Shown here: piece after piece, positions 39,177 through 48,790 of the stretch
Numbering within the stretch: the stretch's first letter is position 1
Layout: the number at the start of each line of letters is the position of its first letter
NCBI RefSeq assembly: GCF_025770735.1
Contig: NZ_JAODPB010000005.1
Location: forward strand, 248,001-312,000
DNA from: Shouchella tritolerans
GTDB taxonomy: Bacteria; Bacillota; Bacilli; Bacillales; Bacillaceae_D
Direction: 5' to 3'
Length of the DNA: 64,000 bases
Translations under genes and position numbers: made by a program
The notes under the pieces: model-generated
What the model was told of the DNA's origin: nothing
The model's database searches: none
Seen by the model: only the letters and a program-made list of their open reading frames with translations

Positions 39177-40409
39177 TCAATCAATAATCGCTAATTTCCG
39201 TGTTTTTTCCGCTACTTCTTCCGGGTCTACTTTTACGCGGGCAACTCCCGTCTCCATCGCTTTTTTAGCCACTGCCGCCGCTACTGCTGGGGCAACGCGA
39301 GAGTCAAATGGCGCTGGGATTACATAATCAACAGACAACTCTTCTTCAGAAACTAAATTGGCAATTGCATAAACAGCTGCCACTTTCATCTCTTCGTTAA
39401 TATGGGTAGCACGGGCATCTAGCGCTCCGCGGAAAATCCCTGGAAAAGCTAAAACATTATTCACTTGGTTCGGGAAATCAGAACGGCCTGTACCGATAAC
39501 AGAAGCGCCCGCTGACTTTGCATCTTCTGGCATAATTTCTGGAATAGGGTTAGCCATGGCAAAGATAATCGGGTTGTCATTCATGCTTTCAACCATTTCT
39601 TTTGTGACTGCCCCTTCAACAGATACACCAATAAATACGTCGGCCCCTTTAATGACATCTTCAAGCTTGCCTTCTTCTTTATTCATGTTTGTCCGTTTTG
39701 CGACCGTTTCTTTGACTGCATTCATCCCGTACGGGCGGCCTTCATAGATAGCGCCTTTTGTATCGCACATAATAATGTTGCGCACGCCCATACGGAGCAT
39801 TAATTTAATGATGGCGATCCCAGCAGCTCCTGCACCATTGGCGACTACTTTGATTTCAGACAGTTTTTTGCCGCTGATTTTAAGAGCGTTGATCAAGCCT
39901 GCAAGAGTAACAATCGCTGTCCCATGCTGGTCATCATGGAAAATCGGAATATTTGTCTCCTTTTTTAACCGCTCCTCAATCACAAAGCAGTCTGGCGCCG
40001 CAATATCTTCTAAGTTGACACCGCCAAACGTCGGCTCAAGCAACTTCACCGTATTGACAATTTCATCGACATCGTTCGAACGGAGGCAAATCGGAAAAGC
40101 ATCTACACCCGCAAACGACTTAAATAAGACAGCTTTCCCTTCCATAACAGGGAGGGAAGCTTCTGGTCCAATGTTGCCGAGACCGAGCACGGCTGTGCCA
40201 TTGCTGACAACGGCAACCATATTCCCTTTCATCGTGTACTCATACACCGTTTCAACATCTTCAAAAATTTCTTTGCACGGTTCGGCTACACCTGGGGAAT
40301 AGGCTAAGCTTAAGTCTCGGGCATCCTTAACTGGGACTTTCGCTTTTGATTCTAGTTTTCCTTGGTTTATCCGGTGCATGTGAAGCGCTTCTTCTCTCGT
40401 CGTTGGCAC
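39177..40409 (-). CDS. ytsJ: Malic enzyme, YtsJ type
   Basis: Decarboxylates malate to pyruvate, producing NADPH in B. subtilis YtsJ. 410 residues from a GTG behind GGAGAG. Conserved SLAYSPGVAEPC, Tyr/Lys catalytic region, metal site in FHDDQHGTAI and nucleotide fold VVANGAGAAGIAI. First gene of a unit with the GntR regulator and accDA, coupling NADPH and malonyl-CoA supply. Confidence 0.95.
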   Translation of the reverse strand: MPTTREEALHMHRINQGKLESKAKVPVKDARDLSLAYSPGVAEPCKEIFEDVETVYEYTMKGNMVAVVSNGTAVLGLGNIGPEASLPVMEGKAVLFKSFAGVDAFPICLRSNDVDEIVNTVKLLEPTFGGVNLEDIAAPDCFVIEERLKKETNIPIFHDDQHGTAIVTLAGLINALKISGKKLSEIKVVANGAGAAGIAIIKLMLRMGVRNIIMCDTKGAIYEGRPYGMNAVKETVAKRTNMNKEEGKLEDVIKGADVFIGVSVEGAVTKEMVESMNDNPIIFAMANPIPEIMPEDAKSAGASVIGTGRSDFPNQVNNVLAFPGIFRGALDARATHINEEMKVAAVYAIANLVSEEELSVDYVIPAPFDSRVAPAVAAAVAKKAMETGVARVKVDPEEVAEKTRKLAIID

Positions 40410-40437
40410 GTATCTCTCTCCTTTTCGTTTTGCTCAC

Positions 40438-40448
40438 TGGTCTGACCA
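40438..40448 (-). promoter_or_regulatory. GntR/FadR-type operator before malic enzyme
   Basis: Perfect palindrome TGGTC-N-GACCA, the core recognised by FadR-subgroup GntR regulators. It lies about 12-22 bases after the expected transcription start of the ytsJ promoter, where binding would block transcription. The regulator gene is the second gene of the same unit. Confidence 0.7.
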
Positions 40449-40466
40449 CTCAATTCTACGCTCCCT

Positions 40467-40495
40467 ATTATAAACAACTCCTGTCCATACGCCAA
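40467..40495 (-). promoter_or_regulatory. Promoter of ytsJ-gntR-accD-accA
   Basis: On the minus strand TTGGCG (40490-40495), exactly 17 bases, TATAAT (40467-40472). Confidence 0.8.
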
Positions 40496-40544
40496 TAGGT
40501 AGCGAGAGGTTTCCCGTAAAAATCTTGATTTGAATAGGCTCTCT

Positions 40545-43500
40545 TTACTCTTCTTCGCTTTTTAGCACAATATTCTCTTCTCCAAACATTTGTTTCAATA
40601 ACTGAAGCGTCTTCCTTGTTGGGGCGACACTGTATTCATCTGCAAGGCGGGTTCGAGCCTGTTCTTTTTCTCTGTAAAGAATCACTTGTGTCGAACCGAC
40701 ATCTTGGCTTAGCACATATTTTAAGTCGCTCAGACGTGTCGGCTGATCTTTGTCTGCCGTTAGACGAATATAGAGCGTTTGTTTTTTCTTGTTTTTGTTT
40801 AGTTGCAAAACGTCAGCTGCTTTATGGATAATAAACTGTATTTTTCCTTGCCGTTCTTCTAATACGCCTTCTAAAAACACAAGGGCGTGGGGGGCGAACA
40901 GCCCTTCGTATACTTTCCACGCTTGGGGGAAGGCTACGCAACTACATTCGCCCGATTCGTCGCTCAGTGTCAAAAAGGCCATCGCTTCGCCTTTTTTCGT
41001 CACTATTTTTTTAACATCGATGACCATTCCGGCGATTCGAACTGCTTTTCTGGAAGGGATACATTCAACTAAAGGGATACGACCGAACCGTTCTAGCCGC
41101 TCCAGTTCATTTTCAATTGGGTGGCCAGATAAATAAAAGCCAAGTACTTCACGCTCCCCTTCTAAATCTTCCATTTTCGTAGACGGCGTCACATCCAAGT
41201 AAGCTGGAACGGCAGGCTTGATTGTAAACAGCCCCCCTGAAGATGCTTTGAACGAGCGGACTTGCTCAGCAAAAGCTTCTGCTTTATCCAAATTGCCGAG
41301 CAGCGTCGCTCGCGATTGGCCAAACTCGTCCAATGCCCCAGCTTTAATAAGAGCCTCCAGTACCCGCCGGTTGACAGCCGGTGAGGCAACACGGGCGTAA
41401 AACATAAACAAGTTGCTGTCGCTGTTTTTTCCCCGCTTGCTTATGATTTCATTGACCGCTTGGACGTTAACGCCAGCGATGGGCAAAAGCCCAAAGCGAA
41501 TTTGGCCATTTTCAAGTTCAAATAGCAGACCGCTTTTGCACACAGACGGAGGCAGCACACGAATGCCTTCTTTTTTCGCCTCGTTTATATACGAATACAG
41601 TTTTTCGTGATTTTGCCAAACAGAGGAAAAGAGCGCAGCAAAAAAGGCAGCTGGAAAATGGACGCGCAAATAAGCAAGCCAGTAGCTAATAAAACTGTAC
41701 GCTGTTGCGTGGCTTTTAGGAAAGCCGTAATTGGCAAAACGCTCAATTAATGAAAAAATAGACTCTGCCTCTTCTAGCAAAAATCCGTTTTCAACAGCCC
41801 GGCGAATAAATTGCTGTTTTTCTTTAACGATGACATCATGTTGCTTTTTGCTAATGGCCCTCCGGAACAAATCGGCTTCAGCTAAACTATAATTAGCCGT
41901 CGCCTGCACCACTTGCATAATTTGCTCTTGGTAAACGAGGACGCCAAATGTCGGCTCGACAATTGGCCGCAGTGATTCATGGGGGATAATAGCTTGAGTG
42001 TGCCCGTGTTTGCCACGAATGTATTCTGGAATAAATGCCATCGGTCCTGGCCGATAAAGAGCACTTGTAGCAACAATGTCTTCAAACCGACTCGGCTGCA
42101 ACTGTTTCAGCACTTGCCTCATGCCTGCCGACTCAAGTTGGAAAATCCCCGTTGATTTCCCTTGTTGAAGCAGCTGGAAAGTGGCCTTATCATTGAGTGG
42201 AATGTGCTGCAAGTTTAGCGCGACACCCTTTTCTTGTTCAATCACTTTGAGCATCCGTTCAAGCAACGTCAAATTGCGCAGCCCGAGAAAGTCAAATTTC
42301 ACAAGTCCTAGACGCTCCAAACTGTCCATGTCCGCTTGCGTCACCGCATGACCGTCGATTCCTAATTGCAACGCTGTTTTATCGTTGAGTGGCTTGTCGC
42401 TAATAATTACCCCAGCAGCATGGGTCGATGCGTGCCTCGGCAACCCTTCAATTTGCTTAGCAAAAAAAAGCAACTCGTCCAATTCAGGCGATTCAAGGCC
42501 TTGAAAGACGCCTTTTTTCTGTGCTTCGCTAAGGCTGAGAGAAGCAGGGGTTAAAGACTTCGCAACGCGATCCACAAAAGTATGGCGGATCGACAGTGCC
42601 TTTCCGACGTCGCGAATCGCAGCGCGTGCTGCAAATGTACCAAACGTTAACACTTGGGCAACTCGATCATGGCCAAAACGCTCTCTAACATACGCAATCA
42701 CTTCATCACGGCGATAGTCTGGAAAATCGACATCGATATCGGGCAAACTTGCACGCTCAGGATTTAAAAAGCGTTCAAACAGTAAGTCATGGGCTAGCGG
42801 GTCAACGTCCGTGATGAACAACGTATAAGCGACGATGGAACTAGCCGACGAGCCCCTGCCTGGGCCTGTTAAAATGCCTGATTGTTTGGCATAGCCGACA
42901 AAGTCAGCGACAATTAAAAAATACGAGGAATAACCCCGTTCTGCAATAATGGCTAGCTCATGTTCCAATCGTCTTTCCGCCTCTATTGCCCCTGTCTTGT
43001 AGCGCGCTTTCAAGCCTTGCCTGCATAACGTTTCTAAGCGCTTATCTGCTTGCTCTACCGTAAGCCCATCGTAAGCAGGTATCCGCGGCTTTTCTTCAGG
43101 TAGATACGATTCGGCTTTTTCAGCAAGCGCCCTTGCCTGGATAAGCGCTTTTTCAGGGAAGCGTTCCTTCAGCGAGTTTGCGGTCGGCAGATGCCACCGT
43201 TGCCAGCCCTCTTCTAATTCAAGGTGAGTCGTCGTCGTCCCTGCCCCTATCGCACGCACAAGTTGGTAAACAGGTGCATCCTCTTTGCGCAAAAACCGGA
43301 TCGGCGGAGCAGCCACACACGGGATTTGGTGGGCGTTCGCAAACTGTACAAACTCGTGGTCGCTTTCACCTCCTGCAAGCTCGATAAACGCTTCAAGCCC
43401 GCGAGCTAGTTGCTCCCAAAAGCGAAGCCAATTGCCTTTTGCAACAACAAAGGCTTCGCTCGGGATAAAAACAAAACAAGCCGTGCTGTTTGCTTTCCAT

Positions 43501-43832
43501 GTTTCTAGCTCAATCGCCGCCTCTTTTGTTTGAAAGCCAAGCGATGTACTATGGGCCACAAGTTGGCGATAGCCTTCTTCATTTTTGGCAACCATCCGTA
43601 CCGGTATTGTCTTCTCCTCGAGTCGGACAGTCACTTCGAGGCCAAGCAGCGGTTTGATTCCAGCTTTCTTACAGCTTTGAAAAAAAGGCACAGCCCCATA
43701 TAGTACATGCCTATCTGTGAGGGAAAGCGCTGTGTAGCCAGCTTCCTTAGCAGCTTGGACAAGCTCATCCACCCGGTTTGTTGACTGGAGTAAGCTGTAT
43801 TGGCTGTAAACATTCGTAATGAGGGCATCCAC
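40545..43832 (-). CDS. dnaE: DNA polymerase III alpha subunit, DnaE type
   Basis: Second replicative polymerase of Firmicutes, extending primers on the lagging strand. From the GTG at 43832 (GAGG ten bases upstream) it has 1095 residues: N-terminal PHP domain (ALSLTDRHVLYGAV), polymerase core with the catalytic aspartates in LPDIDVDFPDYRRDEV, GPGRGSSASSIV, tandem HhH region and a C-terminal OB-fold (VRIAGMVIDVKKIVTKKG). The frame upstream to 43862 has no better start. Confidence 0.95.
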   Translation of the reverse strand: MDALITNVYSQYSLLQSTNRVDELVQAAKEAGYTALSLTDRHVLYGAVPFFQSCKKAGIKPLLGLEVTVRLEEKTIPVRMVAKNEEGYRQLVAHSTSLGFQTKEAAIELETWKANSTACFVFIPSEAFVVAKGNWLRFWEQLARGLEAFIELAGGESDHEFVQFANAHQIPCVAAPPIRFLRKEDAPVYQLVRAIGAGTTTTHLELEEGWQRWHLPTANSLKERFPEKALIQARALAEKAESYLPEEKPRIPAYDGLTVEQADKRLETLCRQGLKARYKTGAIEAERRLEHELAIIAERGYSSYFLIVADFVGYAKQSGILTGPGRGSSASSIVAYTLFITDVDPLAHDLLFERFLNPERASLPDIDVDFPDYRRDEVIAYVRERFGHDRVAQVLTFGTFAARAAIRDVGKALSIRHTFVDRVAKSLTPASLSLSEAQKKGVFQGLESPELDELLFFAKQIEGLPRHASTHAAGVIISDKPLNDKTALQLGIDGHAVTQADMDSLERLGLVKFDFLGLRNLTLLERMLKVIEQEKGVALNLQHIPLNDKATFQLLQQGKSTGIFQLESAGMRQVLKQLQPSRFEDIVATSALYRPGPMAFIPEYIRGKHGHTQAIIPHESLRPIVEPTFGVLVYQEQIMQVVQATANYSLAEADLFRRAISKKQHDVIVKEKQQFIRRAVENGFLLEEAESIFSLIERFANYGFPKSHATAYSFISYWLAYLRVHFPAAFFAALFSSVWQNHEKLYSYINEAKKEGIRVLPPSVCKSGLLFELENGQIRFGLLPIAGVNVQAVNEIISKRGKNSDSNLFMFYARVASPAVNRRVLEALIKAGALDEFGQSRATLLGNLDKAEAFAEQVRSFKASSGGLFTIKPAVPAYLDVTPSTKMEDLEGEREVLGFYLSGHPIENELERLERFGRIPLVECIPSRKAVRIAGMVIDVKKIVTKKGEAMAFLTLSDESGECSCVAFPQAWKVYEGLFAPHALVFLEGVLEERQGKIQFIIHKAADVLQLNKNKKKQTLYIRLTADKDQPTRLSDLKYVLSQDVGSTQVILYREKEQARTRLADEYSVAPTRKTLQLLKQMFGEENIVLKSEEE

Positions 43833-43999
43833 GAAACCACTTCCTCTTATTTTTCGCTTCAATACTTAGTAAAAATGACTTTAATGGAAAAGGGCGCCCT
43901 ATGCAACTTTCTAGACTTGTCCACAATTGACCTGCATAATTCCCCGCCCTCGGCCTTATATATGAAAGTAAAGCTTTCTTGGACGAGGTGAGCAGACCT

Positions 44000-44335
44000 A
44001 TGCTTTTGACAAAGGAAATGCTAGCGCATTTAGTCATGAACTTTTTTATTGCCTTCGGCGTGATGATTGGCGGAGCGCTAATCGGCGGCATTGGCGCTTT
44101 TTTAATCGGCAAACCGGTGTTAATTGAAATTTACAGCCTTTCCAACAGTTTAAAAATATGGGCAATTGTCGCAGCAATTGGCGGCTCTTTTGAGGCCATC
44201 ACCAAGATTGAAACGGGCTTGTTCAGCGGCGTCCATGAAGACATTTACCGAACGCTAGCGATGCTGCTTGTTGCTTTTTGCGGCGCCCAATCGGGAACGA
44301 TTCTTCTTCGGTGGATTGTTGGAGACCCTGTCTAA
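44000..44335 (+). CDS. ytrH: Sporulation protein YtrH
   Basis: Membrane protein of 111 residues needed for efficient spore formation in B. subtilis, expressed in the mother cell. The ATG at 44000 follows GAGGTGAG by nine bases; a frame start at 43979 has no site. Three helices, Gly-rich (GVMIGGALIGGIGAFLIG). An AT-rich CATAATT...TATATATG pair upstream near 43940-43970 could be a SigE promoter, not proven. Confidence 0.9.
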   Translation: MLLTKEMLAHLVMNFFIAFGVMIGGALIGGIGAFLIGKPVLIEIYSLSNSLKIWAIVAAIGGSFEAITKIETGLFSGVHEDIYRTLAMLLVAFCGAQSGTILLRWIVGDPV

Positions 44336-44847
44336 TGTTTATTCCAAATTACAGAAAACACCGAGGCTGGCTTCGCTTTTTTTCAGGTATTCTTATTGGC
44401 ACATTGATTGGTTGGGGCTTTTTTCTCGCTGAGTACGGTGAACGGTATGATCACTTGTATAATGAGATGGGCAAACAGAGCATTATTATCAATGAATTAC
44501 GGGCAAAAAATGACCAGCTCATTAACGACATCACTTTGCATAACGAGGAAAACTTAAAGAACCTTATTGTCCAAAGCGTGACTGTCAATTTGACGAATAG
44601 CGACAAGTACCACCTTAGCCAATTGAATGTGTATGAATTAAAACAGCAAATTTTAAAGGAACTGCGCCATTTGCAAGGAACCAACATCGAAACAATCGCA
44701 AGCATTAAAGAAGTGATCCTAAGCGCAGTCGAAAATAAAACATACACGCTGAACAACAACGAATACCGAGTGAAAACGATTAGTTTCTTTGCCATGACGG
44801 AAATGGAACTCAATGTTGAAATTATTGAAGAAAAAAGCATCCGATAA
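44335..44847 (+). CDS. ytrI: Sporulation protein YtrI
   Basis: 170 residues: basic N-terminus, one membrane helix (about 15-35, FFSGILIGTLIGWGFFLAEYG), a coiled-coil stretch and a beta-rich C-terminal domain. The ATG shares one base with the ytrH stop (TAATG), so the two are coupled. In B. subtilis the ytrHI pair is SigE-dependent. Confidence 0.88.
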   Translation: MFIPNYRKHRGWLRFFSGILIGTLIGWGFFLAEYGERYDHLYNEMGKQSIIINELRAKNDQLINDITLHNEENLKNLIVQSVTVNLTNSDKYHLSQLNVYELKQQILKELRHLQGTNIETIASIKEVILSAVENKTYTLNNNEYRVKTISFFAMTEMELNVEIIEEKSIR

Positions 44848-44861
44848 ACCGCCTATACGGC

Positions 44862-44886
44862 AAAAACAGGCGCGTGCCTGTTTTTT
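44862..44886. terminator. Bidirectional terminator between ytrI and nrnA
   Basis: Stem AAAAACAGGC with GCCTGTTTTTT gives a T run in both directions, between convergent genes. Confidence 0.85.
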
Positions 44887-44900
44887 GCCCCTTGACTCTC

Positions 44901-45830
44901 TCACGAGCAAGCTTCAACAAGTTCAGCTGTAATTTCCTCTGTTTCTTCCCACGAGTAGGCAGTCGCTCCTGCTGCAACTGGATGGCCTCCGCCAGCATGC
45001 CGTTTAGCGATCTCGTTTATCGCTACTGATTTTGACCGCAGGCGGCAGCGGATCTTTGTCTCTGATTCTTCAACAAAGAATGCCCAAGCTTCTAGTCCTT
45101 CCACATCAGCAAAACAATTGACAAGCAAGGAAGACTCATTAGCTGTAACGCCAAATCCGTTTAATTGTTCCGCCGTTAGCTTGATCACGCCAACCTTTTC
45201 TTTGATTACCTCAAAATTTTGCAGTACATATCCTTCAAGACGAACCAAGTTCAATGAACGCTTGTACAAGTTCCGATAAAATTCGTTGCTGTCAAACCCT
45301 GTTTCAAGTAGCGTTGCTGTTCTCCGGAGCGTATCGGCGGTCGTGTTGCGAAAGCGGAAGCGGCCTGTGTCGCCGACGATGCCGCCATAGAGCAAGAAAG
45401 CAGCCTCTTCTGTAAGCTTGAATGCCCGCGCTACTTCTGTAAAGGCAATGACCAACTCGCTTGTGGAACTGACCGTCGTGTCAACATAAACGAGATCGCC
45501 ATATGGCTCTTCATTTGGATGATGGTCAAACTTGATAACGACTTCCCCTAATTTATAGCGTTGGTCGCTAATGCGCTCTGTATTGGCGGTATCACAGACA
45601 ATGACAAGTGCTCCTTTGTATACATCATCTTCAATCGTATCCATTTTCCCGAAAAAAGCCAGCGATGGTTCCTCTTCACCGACAGCATAGACCTTTTTCT
45701 CAGGAAACGCCTGTTTTATTAAGGCCTTTAGCCCAAGCTGTGAGCCGAGGGCATCAGGATCAGGCCGCACATGACGGTGTAAAACAATCGTCTCGTATTT
45801 TTGAATGTGTTCACTGATGATCGAAAACAT
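44901..45830 (-). CDS. nrnA: Bifunctional oligoribonuclease/PAP phosphatase NrnA
   Basis: Degrades 2-5 nucleotide RNAs and hydrolyses pAp. 309 residues with the DHH phosphoesterase motifs HVRPDPDALGSQ, VCDTANTERI, FDHHPNEEPYG (DHH) and the DHHA1 motif GGGHPVAAGA. Divergent from ytpI, convergent with ytrHI, as in B. subtilis. Confidence 0.95.
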   Translation of the reverse strand: MFSIISEHIQKYETIVLHRHVRPDPDALGSQLGLKALIKQAFPEKKVYAVGEEEPSLAFFGKMDTIEDDVYKGALVIVCDTANTERISDQRYKLGEVVIKFDHHPNEEPYGDLVYVDTTVSSTSELVIAFTEVARAFKLTEEAAFLLYGGIVGDTGRFRFRNTTADTLRRTATLLETGFDSNEFYRNLYKRSLNLVRLEGYVLQNFEVIKEKVGVIKLTAEQLNGFGVTANESSLLVNCFADVEGLEAWAFFVEESETKIRCRLRSKSVAINEIAKRHAGGGHPVAAGATAYSWEETEEITAELVEACS

Positions 45831-45928
45831 GGTTCCTCCTTATTTGTGCGGCTGGTCAAACCTTCCCTTTCGCGATACAATAAAAGAAATCGCTTTACTT
45901 ATTCATGTAAGTCGTACAGGAGGTTTAT

Positions 45929-46213
45929 ATGGGCCGTATTTTGATCATTATTGCGATTGCCGCATTTATGTTTTATGTTATCACCCGTGTCCGTGCCTTT
46001 CGTTTGCAAGATTCCCTTGAAAAAAGGATTCTCGAATCACGGGCCCGCTTGGCTCTAGGCGCCACGATGTCTGCCCTTGGCATTAACTTAGCCTTTTTTT
46101 CTTTTTACACCGCGGTCCAACTCATTGTCGGAGCCGTCTTTCTCATATTCGGCCTTGCTAACGCCATTTACGGGTTTCGCGCTCATAAACACTATGCAGC
46201 ACAACTCGATTAG
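45929..46213 (+). CDS. ytpI: YtpI-family membrane protein
   Basis: 94 residues, two or three hydrophobic helices, start behind AGGAGG. Matches the YtpI family seen next to nrnA (ytqI) in bacilli. Function unknown. Confidence 0.85.
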   Translation: MGRILIIIAIAAFMFYVITRVRAFRLQDSLEKRILESRARLALGATMSALGINLAFFSFYTAVQLIVGAVFLIFGLANAIYGFRAHKHYAAQLD

Positions 46214-46248
46214 GCAACATCACTCAGACTGATAGAAACGCTTGTGTC

Positions 46249-46275
46249 TGAAGCTTGCCATACTGGCAAGCTTCG
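46249..46275. terminator. Bidirectional terminator between ytpI and ytoI
   Basis: Eleven-base perfect stem GAAGCTTGCCA/TGGCAAGCTTC with a three-base loop between convergent genes; T runs are weak. Confidence 0.7.
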
Positions 46276-47583
46276 CTATTCAATCAACTGGGCAGTAAGC
46301 ATAGCTTTGCCAACAAGTTCGCCTTCGTGGTAAAGGGCGACATCAAACTTGCCATGCTTTCGGCCAATTTCCAATATAGATGGCATGATGGAAATTTGGC
46401 TATCGATTTGCACAGGCTTCAAAAAATACAACGTGACGTTTTCTAGCACTAAATCCCCACGCTTGTGCTTCCGCATCGTTCGCCTTGCCGCCTCAACCAT
46501 CAACGTCATGACAACACCGTAAGACACGGTTCCAACATGGTCGGTCATTTGCGGGGTAATGTCACAAGTGAAAAGCAACTCATTTCCACTTCGTTTTTCT
46601 TCCATCCGGCTCGTCACAATTTCTTCGATCGTCTCTCCCACATGAGGTTGCCTTTGTGTTGTTTGCAAGGCCTTCAATACATCTTGACGGCTAACGACGC
46701 CAATCAATTTTCGCTGTTGGTCGACAACGGGTAGCAACTCAATGCCTTGCCAGACCATCAAATGGGCGACTGCGGCTATGGAAGTACGCTCATTGACCGT
46801 AATCGGGTCGCCAGTCATCACTTTTTCAATCAGCCAATGTTTAGGCTTATCAAATACATCTTTTGCGGTAATCATTCCTTGCACCCTCATTGCCTCATCG
46901 ACAACTGGGTAGCGGCTATGCCCTGTCCGCTCGTTTAACTCCTGCCATTTTCCAATCGTATTCGTCACTGTCAAATAGTACGTATCCTGCAAGGGGATTA
47001 AAATGTCATCTACTAAGACGATTTCTTTTTTAATCAATTGGTCGTAGATGGCACGGTTAATCATCGCTGCAACTGTAAAGGTGTCATAGGATGTAGAAAT
47101 GATAGGGAGGTTAAGTTCGTCTGCCAGACGAACGGCATCGGCGCTCGTGCTAAACCCGCCAGTTATGAGGACTGCAGCCCCTGTTTCTAAGGCAATCTTA
47201 TGCACTTGGTAGCGGTTGCCGACAATGAGCAAGTTCCCCGCTGTCACATAGCGCATCATCGCCTCCGTTTTCATTGCGCCAATCACAAAACGGTTCAGTG
47301 TTTTATGAAGGCCTGTCCGACCGCCAAGTACTTGTCCATCAACGATATTAACGACCTCTGCGAAAGTGAGCTTCTCAATATTTTCTTTTTTCTTTTTCTC
47401 GATCCGGATTGTGCCAACCCGTTCAATCGTCGAAACAAGCCCTTGCGTTTCCGCTTCCTTAATGGCGCGATATGCGGTTCCTTCACTAACATTTAAAGCT
47501 TTGGCAATGGACCGAACCGATATTTTTTCCCCTATTTGCAATTGTGTTATGTATTCAAGTATTTGTTCATGCTTTGTCGTCAC
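46276..47583 (-). CDS. ytoI: DRTGG/CBS/hotdog multidomain protein YtoI
   Basis: 435 residues in order: winged HTH (IAKALNVSEGTAYRAIKEAE, about 23-45), DRTGG domain (about 75-180), a CBS pair (about 190-310, with VVDEAMRVQGMITAKDVF and LLPVVDQQRKLIGVV), and a C-terminal thioesterase-like hotdog domain (from about 320). CBS pairs bind adenosyl nucleotides, so a nucleotide-sensing regulator is plausible. Specific role unknown. Confidence 0.88.
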   Translation of the reverse strand: MTTKHEQILEYITQLQIGEKISVRSIAKALNVSEGTAYRAIKEAETQGLVSTIERVGTIRIEKKKKENIEKLTFAEVVNIVDGQVLGGRTGLHKTLNRFVIGAMKTEAMMRYVTAGNLLIVGNRYQVHKIALETGAAVLITGGFSTSADAVRLADELNLPIISTSYDTFTVAAMINRAIYDQLIKKEIVLVDDILIPLQDTYYLTVTNTIGKWQELNERTGHSRYPVVDEAMRVQGMITAKDVFDKPKHWLIEKVMTGDPITVNERTSIAAVAHLMVWQGIELLPVVDQQRKLIGVVSRQDVLKALQTTQRQPHVGETIEEIVTSRMEEKRSGNELLFTCDITPQMTDHVGTVSYGVVMTLMVEAARRTMRKHKRGDLVLENVTLYFLKPVQIDSQISIMPSILEIGRKHGKFDVALYHEGELVGKAMLTAQLIE

Positions 47584-47653
47584 CTTGGCACCACGCTTTC
47601 ACCGTATCAATCTCTGTCTAGTATACGACTTGACGCAGCGCCATAGCAACTTC

Positions 47654-47893
47654 TTAACCAAATTCTCGCCGCTTTTCCGGTTCGGCGTTCTCCTGTTGCC
47701 TGTCTTTCTCCGCTTTTTGCCGGTATCCACCTAGCAAAGCTACCCCATTTCCAGCAATGACCAGCGCGGCGAACGCAAGCCAAGAATAGGCAAAAATTTG
47801 CCCGATTCCCTCTTCATGTATGGGCAAATAGTCAAATGCATAGACGACTAAAACGGTTGCTGCAAGCAAACAAATGAACAAACGCTGCTTCAT
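47654..47893 (-). CDS. Small membrane protein of unknown function
   Basis: 79 residues with two hydrophobic segments (about 5-22 and 33-55) and a charged cytoplasmic tail rich in Lys, Glu and Arg. A GGGGGGAG site precedes the ATG. Lies between ytoI and ytkL. I recognise no family. Confidence 0.7.
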   Translation of the reverse strand: MKQRLFICLLAATVLVVYAFDYLPIHEEGIGQIFAYSWLAFAALVIAGNGVALLGGYRQKAEKDRQQENAEPEKRREFG

Positions 47894-47939
47894 AGGCTCC
47901 CCCCTTCTCCCTATGCCTATGCATGTTCGCTCTTAAAAA

Positions 47940-47971
47940 GAACAAACGCCCACATCGGTGATGTGGGCGTC
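47940..47971 (-). terminator. Terminator after ytkL
   Basis: Eleven-base stem ACGCCCACATC/GATGTGGGCGT after the ytkL stop. The motif GTCTG immediately precedes the stem on the minus strand. Confidence 0.8.
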
Positions 47972-47999
47972 AGACTGTCAATTATAAAAAATCATGCTC

Positions 48000-48686
48000 T
48001 TACAGTTCTATCGTTTCGCCAACTTCCAAGACACGCCCTTTGCCGTTTTGAAGGCTGCTAACAAAAGCATGAGGATCCTGTTTAATCGGCGGAAAGGTGT
48101 TGTAATGGATTGGAACGGTTAAGCTGGCGCCAATCCATTCCGTTGCTGTTTTTGCATCTTCTGGCCCCATTGTAAAGTTGTCGCCAATTGGAATGAAGGC
48201 CAAGTCGATAGGATGGCGCTCGCCAATGAGCTTCATGTCGCTGAACAAAGCTGTGTCGCCGGCATGGTAGATGGTCTTGTCTTCAGCAGTGAAGAGAATG
48301 CCACCTGGCATGCCTGTATAGACAATTTTTTGGCTGTCTTCCTCTGTGAACGAAGAGCCATGGAAGGCTTGTGTAAACTTGACGCGACCAAAGTCAAACT
48401 GGTAGGCTCCGCCAATGGACATCGGATGAACATTTTCAACTCCCTGAAAGCCCATGTATGTTGCCAATTCTGCTACAGCGACCACCAGTGCCCCTGTACG
48501 CTTGGCAATCGCGACAGTATCGCCGACATGATCATTATGGCCATGCGTTAACAAAATGACATCGGCTTTCACGTGGTCTGCATTTAAATCAGTCAATTCA
48601 TTTCCCGTAATAAACGGATCGATTAAGATCGTTTTCCCGCCCGTTTCAATCTGGACAACGGAATGGCCATGGTAACTTACTTTCAC
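48000..48686 (-). CDS. ytkL: Metallo-beta-lactamase-fold hydrolase, UPF0173 family
   Basis: 228 residues from the GTG at 48686 behind AAGGAG; the frame upstream has no site. The metal-binding [10 protein letters not shown] motif (about 55-64), a later His/Asp set ([14 protein letters not shown]) and [11 protein letters not shown] are those of YtkL/UPF0173. Substrate unknown. Divergent from the M24 peptidase. Confidence 0.92.
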   Translation of the reverse strand: MKVSYHGHSVVQIETGGKTILIDPFITGNELTDLNADHVKADVILLTHGHNDHVGDTVAIAKRTGALVVAVAELATYMGFQGVENVHPMSIGGAYQFDFGRVKFTQAFHGSSFTEEDSQKIVYTGMPGGILFTAEDKTIYHAGDTALFSDMKLIGERHPIDLAFIPIGDNFTMGPEDAKTATEWIGASLTVPIHYNTFPPIKQDPHAFVSSLQNGKGRVLEVGETIEL

Positions 48687-48790
48687 TCGCAAGCGCTCCT
48701 TTCGAATGTTTGTCTCTTTTTGGTTTATAGCCGAATTTCTTTCGACTAAAACTATTTTACCGTATACTTGAAGAAAGGAGGAGGATTCAT